From Alphaproteobacteria bacterium (GTDB lineage Bacteria; Pseudomonadota; Alphaproteobacteria; Sphingomonadales; Sphingomonadaceae): a stretch of 64,000 nt of DNA. Below the pieces are notes generated by a model. That model made no database searches. It worked only from the letters and a program-made list of their open reading frames with translations, and had not been told where the DNA came from. Location of the stretch: positions 186,001 to 250,000 of the forward strand of contig JAHJIJ010000011.1 in NCBI GenBank assembly GCA_018823325.1. Direction: 5' to 3'. Within the stretch, counting starts at the first letter, position 1. Every line of letters starts with the position of its first letter. Shown piece after piece: positions 36,014 through 44,483 of this stretch. Position numbers and translations under genes: made by a program.

Positions 36014-36454
36014 TCACTCCAAATCATTTTCTTTAGCGGGTGGACGCAGCCAGACATCTTCTGGTATCTCGTCGAGCAATGTCTTTCCGCTGGCGAACCG
36101 CCGGCCGAGCGTTTCGACGTAGCCCTCATAACGCTTGCGACCCTTTACCTGTGCCGCAGCCTGATCCTCGTCTGGCAATGGCGGGGTCACCGATAGCCAG
36201 AAGCGCACAAACAAGGTCAGCGCCTCAGTCGTCAGTCCAGTATTGCGCTCAAGCCGCTGGACCTGGCGCGACAGGCGGTCGAGCCGCCGCGCGAACGCCG
36301 CCTCCATTCGGTCGGCTCCGTCCGGCGAGAGATAGGACGCGACAGCCGCTTCGACGATCGCGGAGCGGGAGATGCGCCGGCGGATCGCAAGTTCATCGAC
36401 CTGTTTTGCGAGCGCAGGCGGGAAATAGACGTTGAGCCTTGTTCGCAAGATCAT
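36014..36454 (-). CDS. CopG-type ribbon-helix-helix protein
   Basis: A 146-residue protein whose N terminus, MILRTRLNVYFPPALAKQVD with a following RRRISRSAIVEAAVASYL helix, is a ribbon-helix-helix DNA-binding domain (residues 3-45), followed by a coiled coil and a tail of unknown role. In this element type such a gene always accompanies traG, so it may act in the relaxosome or as regulator. It starts 3 bp behind the traG stop. Confidence 0.85.
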   Translation of the reverse strand: MILRTRLNVYFPPALAKQVDELAIRRRISRSAIVEAAVASYLSPDGADRMEAAFARRLDRLSRQVQRLERNTGLTTEALTLFVRFWLSVTPPLPDEDQAAAQVKGRKRYEGYVETLGRRFASGKTLLDEIPEDVWLRPPAKENDLE

Positions 36455-36457
36455 CTC

Positions 36458-38431
36458 CTAGAGCTGGATGCCGTCGCCGGGGTCGAGCGATGCCTGCCGT
36501 GCGAGCCCCTGCATCCGGCGCCTAACCGCTGCCTGCCGCGCTGCATCGTCCTGCTCGTCATCGACGATTGAAAACTCCTGGGCGGGGCGCGCGGTCGTTT
36601 CGGGCGCGATGGCGACATGCTCGGGTAGCTCCGGCTCTCGGCGTAGCCCGCCATTGGCGGCGTCCTCCTGCGCCCGCACGATTTTGGCGATGTCAGCCGG
36701 ATCGGCCGCCGCGGCGCGTCCGGTCCAGTCGTCGGGTCGCACGGCAGAAACGGCAGGCGCTGGCGCGGCCATGATCCGCTCGGCGAAACGCCGATCTTGG
36801 AAGTAGCGGGCCTTCTTCGCGCGGATCGGTTGTACGCCCGCGACCATGACGATCTCGTCGTCGGGCGGGAGTTGCATCACTTCGCCCGGCGTGAGGAGCT
36901 GGCGCGCAGTCTCGGAGCGCGACACCATCAGATGACCAAGCCACGGCGACAGGCGATGGCCGGCATAGTTCTTCATCGCCCGCATCTCGGTCGCGGTGCC
37001 GAGCGCATCCGAAACGCGCTTGGCGGTGCGCTCGTCATTGGTGGCAAAGCTCACGCGCACATGGCAGTTGTCGAGGATCGCATTGTTCGGACCGTACGCC
37101 TTCTCGATCTGGTTGAGGCTCTGTGCGATAAGGAACGCCTTCAGCCCATAGCCCGCCATAAACGCCAAGGCGGACTCGAAGAAATCGAGCCGGCCGAGCG
37201 CGGGGAACTCGTCCAGCATCAACAGCACGCGATGGCGGTTGCCCTTGGGCGTTAGCTCCTCGGTCAGCCGGCGGCCAATCTGGTTGAGGATGAGACGGAT
37301 CAGCGGCTTGGTGCGCGAGATGTCGCTGGGCGGGACGACCAAATAGAGCGTTGCGGGCCGCTCGCTCTCGACGAGATCCGATATGCGCCATTGGCATGCC
37401 CGCGTGACCTGCGCGACAACGGGATCACGATAGAGGCCAAGGAACGACATGGCAGTGCTGAGCACACCTGACCGCTCGTTGTCGGATTTGTTCAGCAGCT
37501 CGCGCGCGGCCGAAGCGACCACGGGATGAACTCCGGCTTCGCCGAGATGTGGCGTCGCCATCATCGCCGCCAGCGTCTCCTCAATCGCGCGCGACGGGTC
37601 CGACAGAAATCCGGCCACCCCCGCCAGCGTCTTGTCCGGCTCAGCATAAAGGACGTGGAGGATCGCGCCGACCAGCAGCGAGTGGGAGGTCTTCTCCCAG
37701 TGGTTGCGACGCTCCAGCGAGCCTTCGGGATCGACCAGCACGTCGGCTACGTTCTGCACATCGCGCACCTCCCACTGGCCGCGCCTTACCTCCAGCAGCG
37801 GATTGTAGGCGGCAGACGCCGCGTTGGTTGGATCGAACAGCAGCACGCGGCCATGCTGGGCGCGAAAGCCAGCGGTCAGTGTCCAGTTCTCGCCCTTGAT
37901 GTCGTGGACGATCGCCGAACCCGGCCATGTCAGCAGCGACGGGATGACCAGCCCCACGCCTTTGCCGCTGCGCGTCGGCGCAAAGCAAAGCACATGCTCC
38001 GGGCCATCGTGGCGGAGATAATCGTTGGCAAGCTTGCCGAGCACCACGCCGTTCGGACCGAGAAGACCAGCAGAACGCACCTCCTTCTCGGTCGCCCAGC
38101 GCGCCGAGCCATAGGTTTCGGCATTCTTCAGTTCGCGCGCGCGCCACACCGACATGCCGATAGCCACAGCAATAGACACGAACCCGCCAGACGCGGCGAT
38201 GAACGCACCGGTCTGGAAGATGTCGGGTGCATAGGCGTCGAAGCTAAACCACCACCAGAAGAAGGCGGGCGGCGGATAGATCGGCCATCCAAAAGCCATG
38301 AACCACGGCGGCCCAAGCTCTGGCTGATAGCCGAGCGCAGCGGCAGTCCACTGCGTCGCGCCCCACACGGCAGCGAGCACAATTAGGAATACGGTGATGA
38401 CCTGACCCCAAAGGATCTTGGTGGCGGACAT
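36458..38431 (-). CDS. traG: type IV coupling protein TraG (VirD4-like)
   Basis: ATPase that hands the relaxase-DNA complex to the Trb channel; 657 residues from the ATG at 38431 (GGAGA ribosome binding site; the longer frame lies in the relaxase gene). Two N-terminal helices (10-30 and 75-97), Walker A CFAPTRSGKGVG at 149-160, Walker B LLMLDEFPALGRL near 405, and SLNQIEKAYG. Lies 16 bp behind the relaxase gene and is followed by copG. Confidence 0.95.
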   Translation of the reverse strand: MSATKILWGQVITVFLIVLAAVWGATQWTAAALGYQPELGPPWFMAFGWPIYPPPAFFWWWFSFDAYAPDIFQTGAFIAASGGFVSIAVAIGMSVWRARELKNAETYGSARWATEKEVRSAGLLGPNGVVLGKLANDYLRHDGPEHVLCFAPTRSGKGVGLVIPSLLTWPGSAIVHDIKGENWTLTAGFRAQHGRVLLFDPTNAASAAYNPLLEVRRGQWEVRDVQNVADVLVDPEGSLERRNHWEKTSHSLLVGAILHVLYAEPDKTLAGVAGFLSDPSRAIEETLAAMMATPHLGEAGVHPVVASAARELLNKSDNERSGVLSTAMSFLGLYRDPVVAQVTRACQWRISDLVESERPATLYLVVPPSDISRTKPLIRLILNQIGRRLTEELTPKGNRHRVLLMLDEFPALGRLDFFESALAFMAGYGLKAFLIAQSLNQIEKAYGPNNAILDNCHVRVSFATNDERTAKRVSDALGTATEMRAMKNYAGHRLSPWLGHLMVSRSETARQLLTPGEVMQLPPDDEIVMVAGVQPIRAKKARYFQDRRFAERIMAAPAPAVSAVRPDDWTGRAAAADPADIAKIVRAQEDAANGGLRREPELPEHVAIAPETTARPAQEFSIVDDEQDDAARQAAVRRRMQGLARQASLDPGDGIQL

Positions 38432-38447
38432 TGAAGTCTCCTTCCGG

Positions 38448-40205
38448 TCAGAGACTGAGGCCGCGCTTGCGGCCCAGCGTCCAGTCGATGCCGCCGCCAG
38501 CGCGCATGACGCCGGACACCTGACGACCAAGCTGCTGTTCGAGAGTGCTGGCCCAGGGCACGAGGCGGAACCCCAAGCCGTCATCGATCATGGCAAAACG
38601 GCCAGAGCTGAGCGCGAGGCGCTGGCGGACGACGCCAGCCACTTTCTCGCCAGTCTGAGTCGGTCGGTAGGCCAAGCCCGTCTCGCCCGCGATCCTGGAC
38701 CCAACAGAGTCCAGCTCGCGCTTGCGCAACGTATCGAGCATCCCGCGCTCGAAGACCGTGCGCTCGCCGAAGCGCTGCGCGAGCCCTTCCCGGACAAGAT
38801 GATCGGTGCGGGCGTCCATCGCCCGGCGCACCTCGGCGCCAAACCCGCCGTTGGCGATGCCGGCGCCGCGCTCGATCAGCCGATGATCGAGCCAGGTTGC
38901 GCCGCGTGCTTTCACTTGCGCGGACAAGTCCAGATCCGATCGCGCCGCGAGGATAAGCGTTGGCTTCGGCTCGCCCTGTCTGCCGATTGCGCGGACCTCC
39001 ACGATGCCGCCAAGCGGCGGGCTGGTATCCAGCGCCTCGACGCCCGGCAAGCGCACATGATGGGCTCGTCCGTCTGTCCCGTCGATCACGGCATAGGCCG
39101 TGCCGGTCAGCTCGTCGTGCAACCCCTTGTCGATCAGCCGGCCGGCGATAGGCTTTTCGAGTGCACCACTCACGACGGCGTAGCTGTCGAGCGGGCGCTC
39201 CTGCCCACGATCCTTGAGCGCGTTTCCGATGGTCCGTATGATGTCGCCGCGGTCACCGAGTTCGCGCAATTTGTTTTGCGCACCTTCCGCAACAGCCCAC
39301 TGTCCGGACTCGCCTTCGGCGGCGAGCCCCATCTTCTCCAGATGCTGCAGGCGGCCGACCATCAGCCGACGGAGCTGTGGATCGTCAGGACCGGGCCGTT
39401 CGGGACGCAGGTCGATGACGCCTAGTTCGTCGGCAGCACGGCCAATCTCGGTATCCAGTCGGGTCCAGCGTTCCGCTGTCACGTCGCGATCGAGGGCACG
39501 CTGAACTTCGTGCTCGGGCTTTGGCCCCAACTCTGCGAACGCCAGTTCCTCGGCCCGCGAGCGCAATCCATGGCTGATGTAGTCGCGCGCCATGACGAGA
39601 TCAGCGCCCTGATCGGTGACGCCCCGCACCAACAAATGGACGTGCGGATTGTCTGTGTTCCAGTGATCGACAGCGACCCATTCGAGCCGTGTGCCAAGGT
39701 CAGATTCCATCTGCCGGACGAGGTCGCGCGTGAATTCACGAAGATCAGTCAGCTCTGCCGCATCCTCGGGCGAGACGATGATGCGGAAATGGTGGCGGTC
39801 GTCTTTGCAGCGCTCGGCGAAGGCGCGATCGTCGGCGCGGTCGGATTCGGCGTCGAACATATGTGTCGGAGCGCCATCACGGGTCACGCCCTCGCGCTTC
39901 AAATAGGCGACGTGCGCGGATAGCGGCGCAGCACGACGCCCGCCGATCCGATGACGCACCGGCAGCGCCTTCACCAGCACGCGCCGTCCGGAACTGAACA
40001 GGTGGCTGCGCGCAAACGCGGTGCGGCCCTTTCCGAAGCTGGACTGGCCACGGTGGCGCGGCCCGCCCCAGCCTGCGCGCTTCGTCCCGCCATGGAGCGC
40101 GGCAACGCGGAGAACCTCGGCTACGAGGCCGCGCGCATTGCGGCCCTGCGCCTCGCTGCGCTTGACTTTGCCTGGTCGGATGCGGAAGTCGCTGTCCTCG
40201 CTCAT
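38448..40205 (-). CDS. VirD2/TraI-type relaxase (DUF3363 C-terminal domain)
   Basis: Nicking enzyme that starts transfer, 585 residues. N-terminal MobP-type relaxase domain: candidate nucleophile Tyr101 (HVAYLKREG), the metal-binding histidine cluster DHWNTDNPHVHLL with His181, His188 and His190; the C-terminal half (from about 270) has the DUF3363 region usual for this family. Its start overlaps an 81-residue coupled gene by 4 bp. oriT was not identified. Confidence 0.93.
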   Translation of the reverse strand: MSEDSDFRIRPGKVKRSEAQGRNARGLVAEVLRVAALHGGTKRAGWGGPRHRGQSSFGKGRTAFARSHLFSSGRRVLVKALPVRHRIGGRRAAPLSAHVAYLKREGVTRDGAPTHMFDAESDRADDRAFAERCKDDRHHFRIIVSPEDAAELTDLREFTRDLVRQMESDLGTRLEWVAVDHWNTDNPHVHLLVRGVTDQGADLVMARDYISHGLRSRAEELAFAELGPKPEHEVQRALDRDVTAERWTRLDTEIGRAADELGVIDLRPERPGPDDPQLRRLMVGRLQHLEKMGLAAEGESGQWAVAEGAQNKLRELGDRGDIIRTIGNALKDRGQERPLDSYAVVSGALEKPIAGRLIDKGLHDELTGTAYAVIDGTDGRAHHVRLPGVEALDTSPPLGGIVEVRAIGRQGEPKPTLILAARSDLDLSAQVKARGATWLDHRLIERGAGIANGGFGAEVRRAMDARTDHLVREGLAQRFGERTVFERGMLDTLRKRELDSVGSRIAGETGLAYRPTQTGEKVAGVVRQRLALSSGRFAMIDDGLGFRLVPWASTLEQQLGRQVSGVMRAGGGIDWTLGRKRGLSL

Positions 40206-40447
40206 GGCCTGGCCGATTTCCAGCCATAGAGGCGCATGGTGCCATCAGATACGTTGAAATTGCTGGCTTTTTCCTTCCGAGCGGCACGCTCGTCGACCGA
40301 CGCCCCCATATGAAGCCACGGAAAATCAACGATTTTCAGGCGAAACGGGGTGCGCCTTGTATCTTGCAATCGTCTTCTCAGGCACTTTCCTTCCTGATCC
40401 ATCCTCAGTTCCTCTCTTGTGAGCCCTTTGATCACTGCGGCGATCAT
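40202..40447 (-). CDS. small coupled protein of the relaxase operon
   Basis: An 81-residue basic protein of unknown family. I accept it because both ends are ATGA overlaps: it begins in the stop of the lytic transglycosylase (40444-40447) and ends in the start of the relaxase (40202-40205), which is the rule in this operon. It has no signal peptide or helix of note. It could serve mainly to couple translation of the relaxase or act as a relaxosome helper. If spurious, the relaxase would lack an upstream coupled frame. Confidence 0.45.
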   Translation of the reverse strand: MIAAVIKGLTREELRMDQEGKCLRRRLQDTRRTPFRLKIVDFPWLHMGASVDERAARKEKASNFNVSDGTMRLYGWKSARP

Positions 40448-41232
40448 TGCGGTCGACCCGCGCCAGCGCGGGGAGCGAAGAGGCCGTCGGTGGGCGTTGC
40501 ACGCGACGGACCAGTCGTCGTTGAATTGCCGACTGAGGGCTCAGCGGTGGGTTTGTCGGCGGCGGCGATCTCGTCTTCGGGTCGCGCCAGGTCGGCTTCT
40601 GCGGTGGCCGCGGATGTGAGGACGAACAGCGCCGAACGACGCCACGCGAAGTGATCAGGCGGCGCGACGACAGCAACTTCAACAACGCTGTCGGTGCCGG
40701 TGACGGACCCAAGCCGCGCCAGATATGCGACCGTCTCGGCGGGCAGCGGACGGCCACGCGAAAGGTGGTCGTCGTAGCGCCCTGGTCCGGCATTGTACGC
40801 CGCCAGCATTGCGCTCGCACTGCCGTAGCGGTCGTGCATTTCGCGCAGATAGGCAGCGCCCGCCATAATGTTGTCACGTAGATCGAACGGGTCAGTTCCG
40901 AGCCCATAGCGCGCACGAAGTTGCGCCCAGGTTCCGGGCATGATCTGCATCAGGCCCATCGCCCCGGCGCGCGATACGGCACGGGTATTGCCTGCACTTT
41001 CAACGCGCATGACCGCCCAGATCCACGCTTCCGGTATGCCGAACCGCCGCGCCGCGTTCGCGACATGCGGCGCATAGGGATGAGTGACGCCGGACGGCGC
41101 GGGCGGCAGGTTAGTTTCCTGCGCCACTGCCGGTGCTTGGCTGATCGGCAACGCGGCCAGCAGTGCGGCCGCGGTCAGCATTACGGCGCGCAAGCGCAGC
41201 TTCAACGGCCGATTGATCGCCGCAGGACACAT
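40444..41232 (-). CDS. lytic transglycosylase
   Basis: Peptidoglycan-cleaving enzyme that opens the wall for the channel; 262 residues from the ATG at 41232. Signal peptide ending SQAPAVAQE (about residue 31), SLT fold with catalytic Glu in MRVESAGNT (near residue 64), GLMQIMPGTW and AAYNAGPGRYD. A Pro/Thr-rich tail follows. The longer frame upstream covers the DUF736 gene and is not real. Coupled downstream by ATGA. Confidence 0.92.
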   Translation of the reverse strand: MCPAAINRPLKLRLRAVMLTAAALLAALPISQAPAVAQETNLPPAPSGVTHPYAPHVANAARRFGIPEAWIWAVMRVESAGNTRAVSRAGAMGLMQIMPGTWAQLRARYGLGTDPFDLRDNIMAGAAYLREMHDRYGSASAMLAAYNAGPGRYDDHLSRGRPLPAETVAYLARLGSVTGTDSVVEVAVVAPPDHFAWRRSALFVLTSAATAEADLARPEDEIAAADKPTAEPSVGNSTTTGPSRATPTDGLFAPRAGAGRPQ

Positions 41233-41236
41233 CGAC

Positions 41237-41572
41237 TCAGTCCTGCTCACGGGCTTTGCGCGGGCGGCTCCAGCGCAGCGACCACGACGCCGGATCGTTG
41301 GCATTCTGGAACAGTGCCGCGCGGATCGGCTGCGGAAAGCTGGGATCGTCGATGCGCAGCGAGACGTAATCCCCAGCCCGCTCGCCGCTCTCATTCCAGC
41401 CCGCACCCACTTCCGGCCCTTCGCCGTCATTGCCGCGATAAACGCGCCAGTCGGGTGCCTTGTCGGCACCACCGGGTTCAGCCGGGACGAGCGAGATACG
41501 AATATCGAGCGTCGCGGTCTCAATGACGCCTTCGAAGCCCTTGTCGGTGCGGATGAAGCTGCCGATCTGCAT
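41237..41572 (-). CDS. DUF736 protein
   Basis: A 111-residue protein of the DUF736 family (MQIGSFIRTDKGFEGVIETA at the start, DYVSLRIDDPSFPQPI and WSLRWSRPR at the end). The family is nearly confined to alphaproteobacterial mobile elements and has no proven function. Member of the tra operon between the S26 peptidase and lytic transglycosylase. A second, divergent paralogue lies at 45.3-45.6 kb. Confidence 0.9.
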   Translation of the reverse strand: MQIGSFIRTDKGFEGVIETATLDIRISLVPAEPGGADKAPDWRVYRGNDGEGPEVGAGWNESGERAGDYVSLRIDDPSFPQPIRAALFQNANDPASWSLRWSRPRKAREQD

Positions 41573-41609
41573 GGGAATGGTCCTTTTGGTTGGAGTTTGA
41601 GACAGGAGG

Positions 41610-42155
41610 TCAGCGCCAGATCAGCGGCGCATCGGGCGTGTTTCGGGTGAGGATTGGGATCGCGCGGCCGAGCACGGTTGCTGTCGGCAGAGGGCCAAAG
41701 TAGCGGCCGTCAAGGCTGTCGGGATGCGCGGGGTTGAGCAGCAACAGCTCGTCGCCTCCAAGCGTCCGGCAGCCACGCCAGACAGGCAGCGGACGTGCAA
41801 GCCGGTCGTGTGTCAGCGCGAGCGTGACCGCTTGGCCGTCGACGGTCACTGTGCCGCCGATCCGGCAGACGCGCTGCCCTGCTTTGGCGGCAACATGCTT
41901 CAACAGCGGCACGTTTTCGCCGAGATATCCGCGCGCCGCCATCCAGCGGCCAAGGCGCTGTGGTGGTGCCACGGCAACCAGCGTACCCAGCGGCGGATCG
42001 CGGTCTGGCTGGATTCGATAAAGCCCAATCGGTGCGCTCGCACTTGCGTTCCAGACGATGCGTGGCAGCGGATCAGTCACCACAATCGCTGCGAATGACA
42101 GGGCGAATGAAGCTGCAGCAATGGCTGTCGCGCGGGCATAGAATCGGCGGGTCAT
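41610..42155 (-). CDS. traF: S26-type conjugal transfer peptidase TraF
   Basis: Signal-peptidase-like serine protease that processes or cyclises the TrbC pilin; 181 residues from the ATG at 42155, which overlaps the DUF2840 stop by 4 bp. N-terminal helix (8-26), catalytic Ser within ASAPIGLYRI (residues 38-47), Lys in VPLLKHVAAKAGQRVC (near 85) and the DSLDGRYFGPLP box near 150. All expected motifs present. Confidence 0.92.
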   Translation of the reverse strand: MTRRFYARATAIAAASFALSFAAIVVTDPLPRIVWNASASAPIGLYRIQPDRDPPLGTLVAVAPPQRLGRWMAARGYLGENVPLLKHVAAKAGQRVCRIGGTVTVDGQAVTLALTHDRLARPLPVWRGCRTLGGDELLLLNPAHPDSLDGRYFGPLPTATVLGRAIPILTRNTPDAPLIWR

Positions 42156-42658
42156 CCCTCGATCTCCCGCCGCTTTAGCCATGCCCAATGGCGCTCCATC
42201 GTGTAGGCGCGCGGCTGATGTCCGGCGGCGATGCGGTTGTGGACGTGCCGCCAATGATCGGGTGCTGCATCGCAGGGATCGACGCCCGCGCTCTCCACCG
42301 CGTCGATATGGCTGAGCACCTGGGAGACCTTTGGCCAGGTCTCGATGGTGAGCAGTATGTCACCGCCCGGCTGCACGGAAGGCAGCGTCGTGAACGGTTC
42401 GCGTGCACCAACGGCACGCACGATGTCGATGCGCGAGCTGACCGTGCCATAGTCGTTGGCGGCCCAGCGAACGAACGCAAAGACGGCCCCGGGACGGAAG
42501 CTGACGATGCGGCGACGACGGTCGAGGATCTCGTCCTTGGCGATCCGACCGAAGCGGATCCAGTGCTCGATCCGTTTCTCGATCCACGTCAGTTGAACGT
42601 GGGTCATGTTGTCGGGCGGCAGAGCGCCGTGTCGTTGTTCTGTTGGCGAGACGGTCAT
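42152..42658 (-). CDS. DUF2840 protein
   Basis: A 168-residue protein of DUF2840 (HVQLTWIEKRIEHWIRFG, then RRIVSFRPGAVFAFVRWAAND), a family found almost only in conjugative elements of this type, upstream of traF. Function unknown. Coupled by 4-bp overlaps to the HTH gene upstream and traF downstream. In many related elements parA and repA genes lie just upstream; they are absent here. Confidence 0.88.
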   Translation of the reverse strand: MTVSPTEQRHGALPPDNMTHVQLTWIEKRIEHWIRFGRIAKDEILDRRRRIVSFRPGAVFAFVRWAANDYGTVSSRIDIVRAVGAREPFTTLPSVQPGGDILLTIETWPKVSQVLSHIDAVESAGVDPCDAAPDHWRHVHNRIAAGHQPRAYTMERHWAWLKRREIEG

Positions 42659-42921
42659 TGCCGGCTCCGCGCAAAGGGCGAATTGGCGCGCGGAAGCAGG
42701 TCGTTCTGGCCCGGCTCACTGGTCGAATGCTTGGTGCCGAGATCGGCCCAAGCCTGAAGGTCGTCGACCGAATAGACCACCCTCCCGCCGATGCGGCGGT
42801 AGATCGGCCCGGTCCCGAAATAGCGGTGCTTCTCCAGCGTCCGTCCGGACAAACCCAGGAAGCGGGCGGCTTCCGGCGTCCGAAGATAGCGGGGCGGCAG
42901 ATTATGCGTCGTATCAGGCAA
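42655..42921 (-). CDS. AlpA/excisionase-like helix-turn-helix protein
   Basis: An 88-residue protein from a TTG start at 42921, chosen because AGGAG lies 7 bases upstream and the family begins just there; the longer frame upstream is not credible. Residues 8-55 form a MerR/excisionase-type winged helix: RYLRTPEAARFLGLSGRTLE, GTGPIYRRIGGRVVYSVDDL. Likely first gene and regulator of the tra operon, or an excision factor. Divergent from the NUDIX gene. Confidence 0.82.
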   Translation of the reverse strand: MPDTTHNLPPRYLRTPEAARFLGLSGRTLEKHRYFGTGPIYRRIGGRVVYSVDDLQAWADLGTKHSTSEPGQNDLLPRANSPFARSRQ

Positions 42922-43117
42922 GGTCCGGCTCCTGCGGTCTGAGGTGGCAGGAGGCGAAAATGACGAAGCGCAGGCGGATAGGTGGAGTATGAAGATTTGT
43001 GATCGCGGGGATGTGACCACCCGCGAAAGCAGGCTTACATCGCTGTTCGATCTCCGGAATCTCGAAGAGCAAGTTCCTAGACTGGACCGTTGAACCGACA
43101 CGGTCGTCTGCTAGCGT

Positions 43118-43534
43118 ATGACAATGGAACAGGTAGTTAGACGCACAATTCGCATCGCTGCGGCGCTGATCGATGACGAAGCTGGACGGCTGCTCTTGGT
43201 CCGCAAGGTCGGCACCAATTGGTTTATGCAAGCCGGAGGAAAAATTGAGGACGGCGAGAGTGCGCTAAGGGCTCTTCAACGCGAACTGATCGAAGAGATC
43301 GGGTTGTTGATTTGCGCTAAAGATGTCCTTCACCTCGGCCGCTTTTCAGCGCCCGCCGCCAATGAGGCTGGGTTCATTGTCGAGGCCGAGGTCTTTCATG
43401 TCCGAGTCGATTCAAGCATTACAGCGCAGGCGGAGATCGAGGAAGCAGTGTGGGTCAGCCATGCAGAGGCGCATATGCTGCCGCTTGCCCCGCTCACCCG
43501 CGACCACATCCTTCCCCTTTCCCAGACACTCTGA
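43118..43534 (+). CDS. NUDIX hydrolase
   Basis: A 138-residue NUDIX protein with a complete box GGKIEDGESALRALQREL followed by IEEIGL (residues 41-64, GX5EX7REUXEEXGU). Substrate (nucleotide sugars, oxidised dNTPs or others) cannot be told. It is read opposite to the surrounding transfer genes and so looks like a small cargo insertion between the HTH gene and the DUF2285 activator. Confidence 0.9.
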   Translation: MTMEQVVRRTIRIAAALIDDEAGRLLLVRKVGTNWFMQAGGKIEDGESALRALQRELIEEIGLLICAKDVLHLGRFSAPAANEAGFIVEAEVFHVRVDSSITAQAEIEEAVWVSHAEAHMLPLAPLTRDHILPLSQTL

Positions 43535-43566
43535 CCGCCACTCCCGGCATGCCTGAGTGCTGTCGC

Positions 43567-44235
43567 TCAGCGGATACGCAGCAGCTTGCGATAATCGCCG
43601 TTCATCTGCGCAGTGGCGTCGCGGACGAGCCGGATTACGAACGATCGCCCGGCCGATGTCTTCCATTCGGTTGCTGGAAGTTCGGCATCATCTTCGCGGC
43701 CCAAGGCGGCGGCAATCTGGCGATAGGTCGCGCCCGACATGCGCAAATCGAGCGCCTGAAGCATCATGGCCAGGCGTGCTTGCCGGTAGCGGCTAAGCGG
43801 CCATCCGCGTGCCGGTGGCCCCGATTGCTTACCGAACAATCGGCGATGGAAGCGCAGCAGGCTCGTCACCCGCGTCGTGAAATCCTTGTCGAGCGGGATG
43901 ATCGCCGCCAGCGGTTGACCGGGACTAGGATCGCGCAGCCACAGTGAGTGTTCGCCGTCCCGGTCAGCCACCACGACATGCCGACCCTCGACGCCCGCCT
44001 TATCGGCCAGCAGCGCGCCCAGATTCAGCGGATCGACGGCTTTGGCATCGCCAAATCCCTCTGGTGCTGCGTCAAGAATAACGGTGACGGCGGTCAACTC
44101 GGGCCGCCAGATAACCGTGTCGGCAAGGTCACCCGGCGCATAGGCGAAAGGACAACCCCCAGCGCCGCACGAATGCAGCTTCGGCGGCTTGGCGTGAAAT
44201 TGCACTGCGCGCGATCCGCTGCTCCATCTGCGCAT
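43567..44235 (-). CDS. DUF2285 half of a frameshifted activator (FseA-like)
   Basis: The open frame reads a DUF2285 protein from Phe30 onward: AYAPGDLADTVIWRPELTAV, LLRFHRRLFG and a C-terminal helix-turn-helix with YRQIAAALGRED and RSFVIRLVRDA. The first 29 codons overlap the DUF6499 frame (44129-44350) and look non-coding, so this half is most likely reached by a +1 shift at 44144-44152 rather than by its own ATG. The fusion would be about 260 residues, DUF6499 then DUF2285, the architecture of FseA, the activator of excision and transfer in ICEMlSym(R7A). If no shift occurs, it is a broken gene. Confidence 0.7.
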   Translation of the reverse strand: MRRWSSGSRAVQFHAKPPKLHSCGAGGCPFAYAPGDLADTVIWRPELTAVTVILDAAPEGFGDAKAVDPLNLGALLADKAGVEGRHVVVADRDGEHSLWLRDPSPGQPLAAIIPLDKDFTTRVTSLLRFHRRLFGKQSGPPARGWPLSRYRQARLAMMLQALDLRMSGATYRQIAAALGREDDAELPATEWKTSAGRSFVIRLVRDATAQMNGDYRKLLRIR

Positions 44236-44350
44236 GTTCGGCGCGATAGTTGCGGTTGCGCTTCAGAAATTCGGCGGCGAGTTCGGCGCGACCGAGCGTC
44301 TCGGTTGCCTTCTCAATGCCGGTGGTACGCTTGTTCGACGACCTGGGCAT
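44129..44350 (-). CDS. DUF6499 half of a frameshifted activator (FseA-like)
   Basis: Zero-frame product of 73 residues starting MPRSSNKRTTGIEKATETLG with GGGAGA 8 bases upstream. Residues 24-66 (AAEFLKRNRNYRAEHAQMEQ and AAFVRRWGLSF) are the transcriptional-regulator-like DUF6499 domain, which normally continues directly into DUF2285. After Phe68 the zero frame runs only five more codons to a stop, whereas the +1 frame continues with the expected AYAPGDL. Acts with the downstream half as one gene. Confidence 0.75.
   Translation of the reverse strand: MPRSSNKRTTGIEKATETLGRAELAAEFLKRNRNYRAEHAQMEQRIARSAISRQAAEAAFVRRWGLSFRLCAG
44144..44152 (-). other. candidate programmed +1 ribosomal frameshift site
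   Basis: On the minus strand the codons are UCC UUU CGC (Ser67, Phe68, Arg69 of the zero frame). Slippage of tRNA-Phe from UUU to the overlapping UUC gives the +1 frame GCC UAU GCG and joins the two domains exactly where homologous fusions continue. UCC-UUU-CGN is also the published +1 shift site of influenza A PA-X. A single-base insertion mutation would look the same, so function is not proven. Confidence 0.55.
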
Positions 44351-44483
44351 GACAGTCTCCCGGCCGCGACCATCGCGGCCCGCGGACCGGAGCGTGGCAA
44401 ACCCGTCGCGTATCGAAAAGCGTCAAAGCTGCATGCTGCCATGCACGTGATGCTCAGACGTCTCACCAAAATGGATCGAAACG

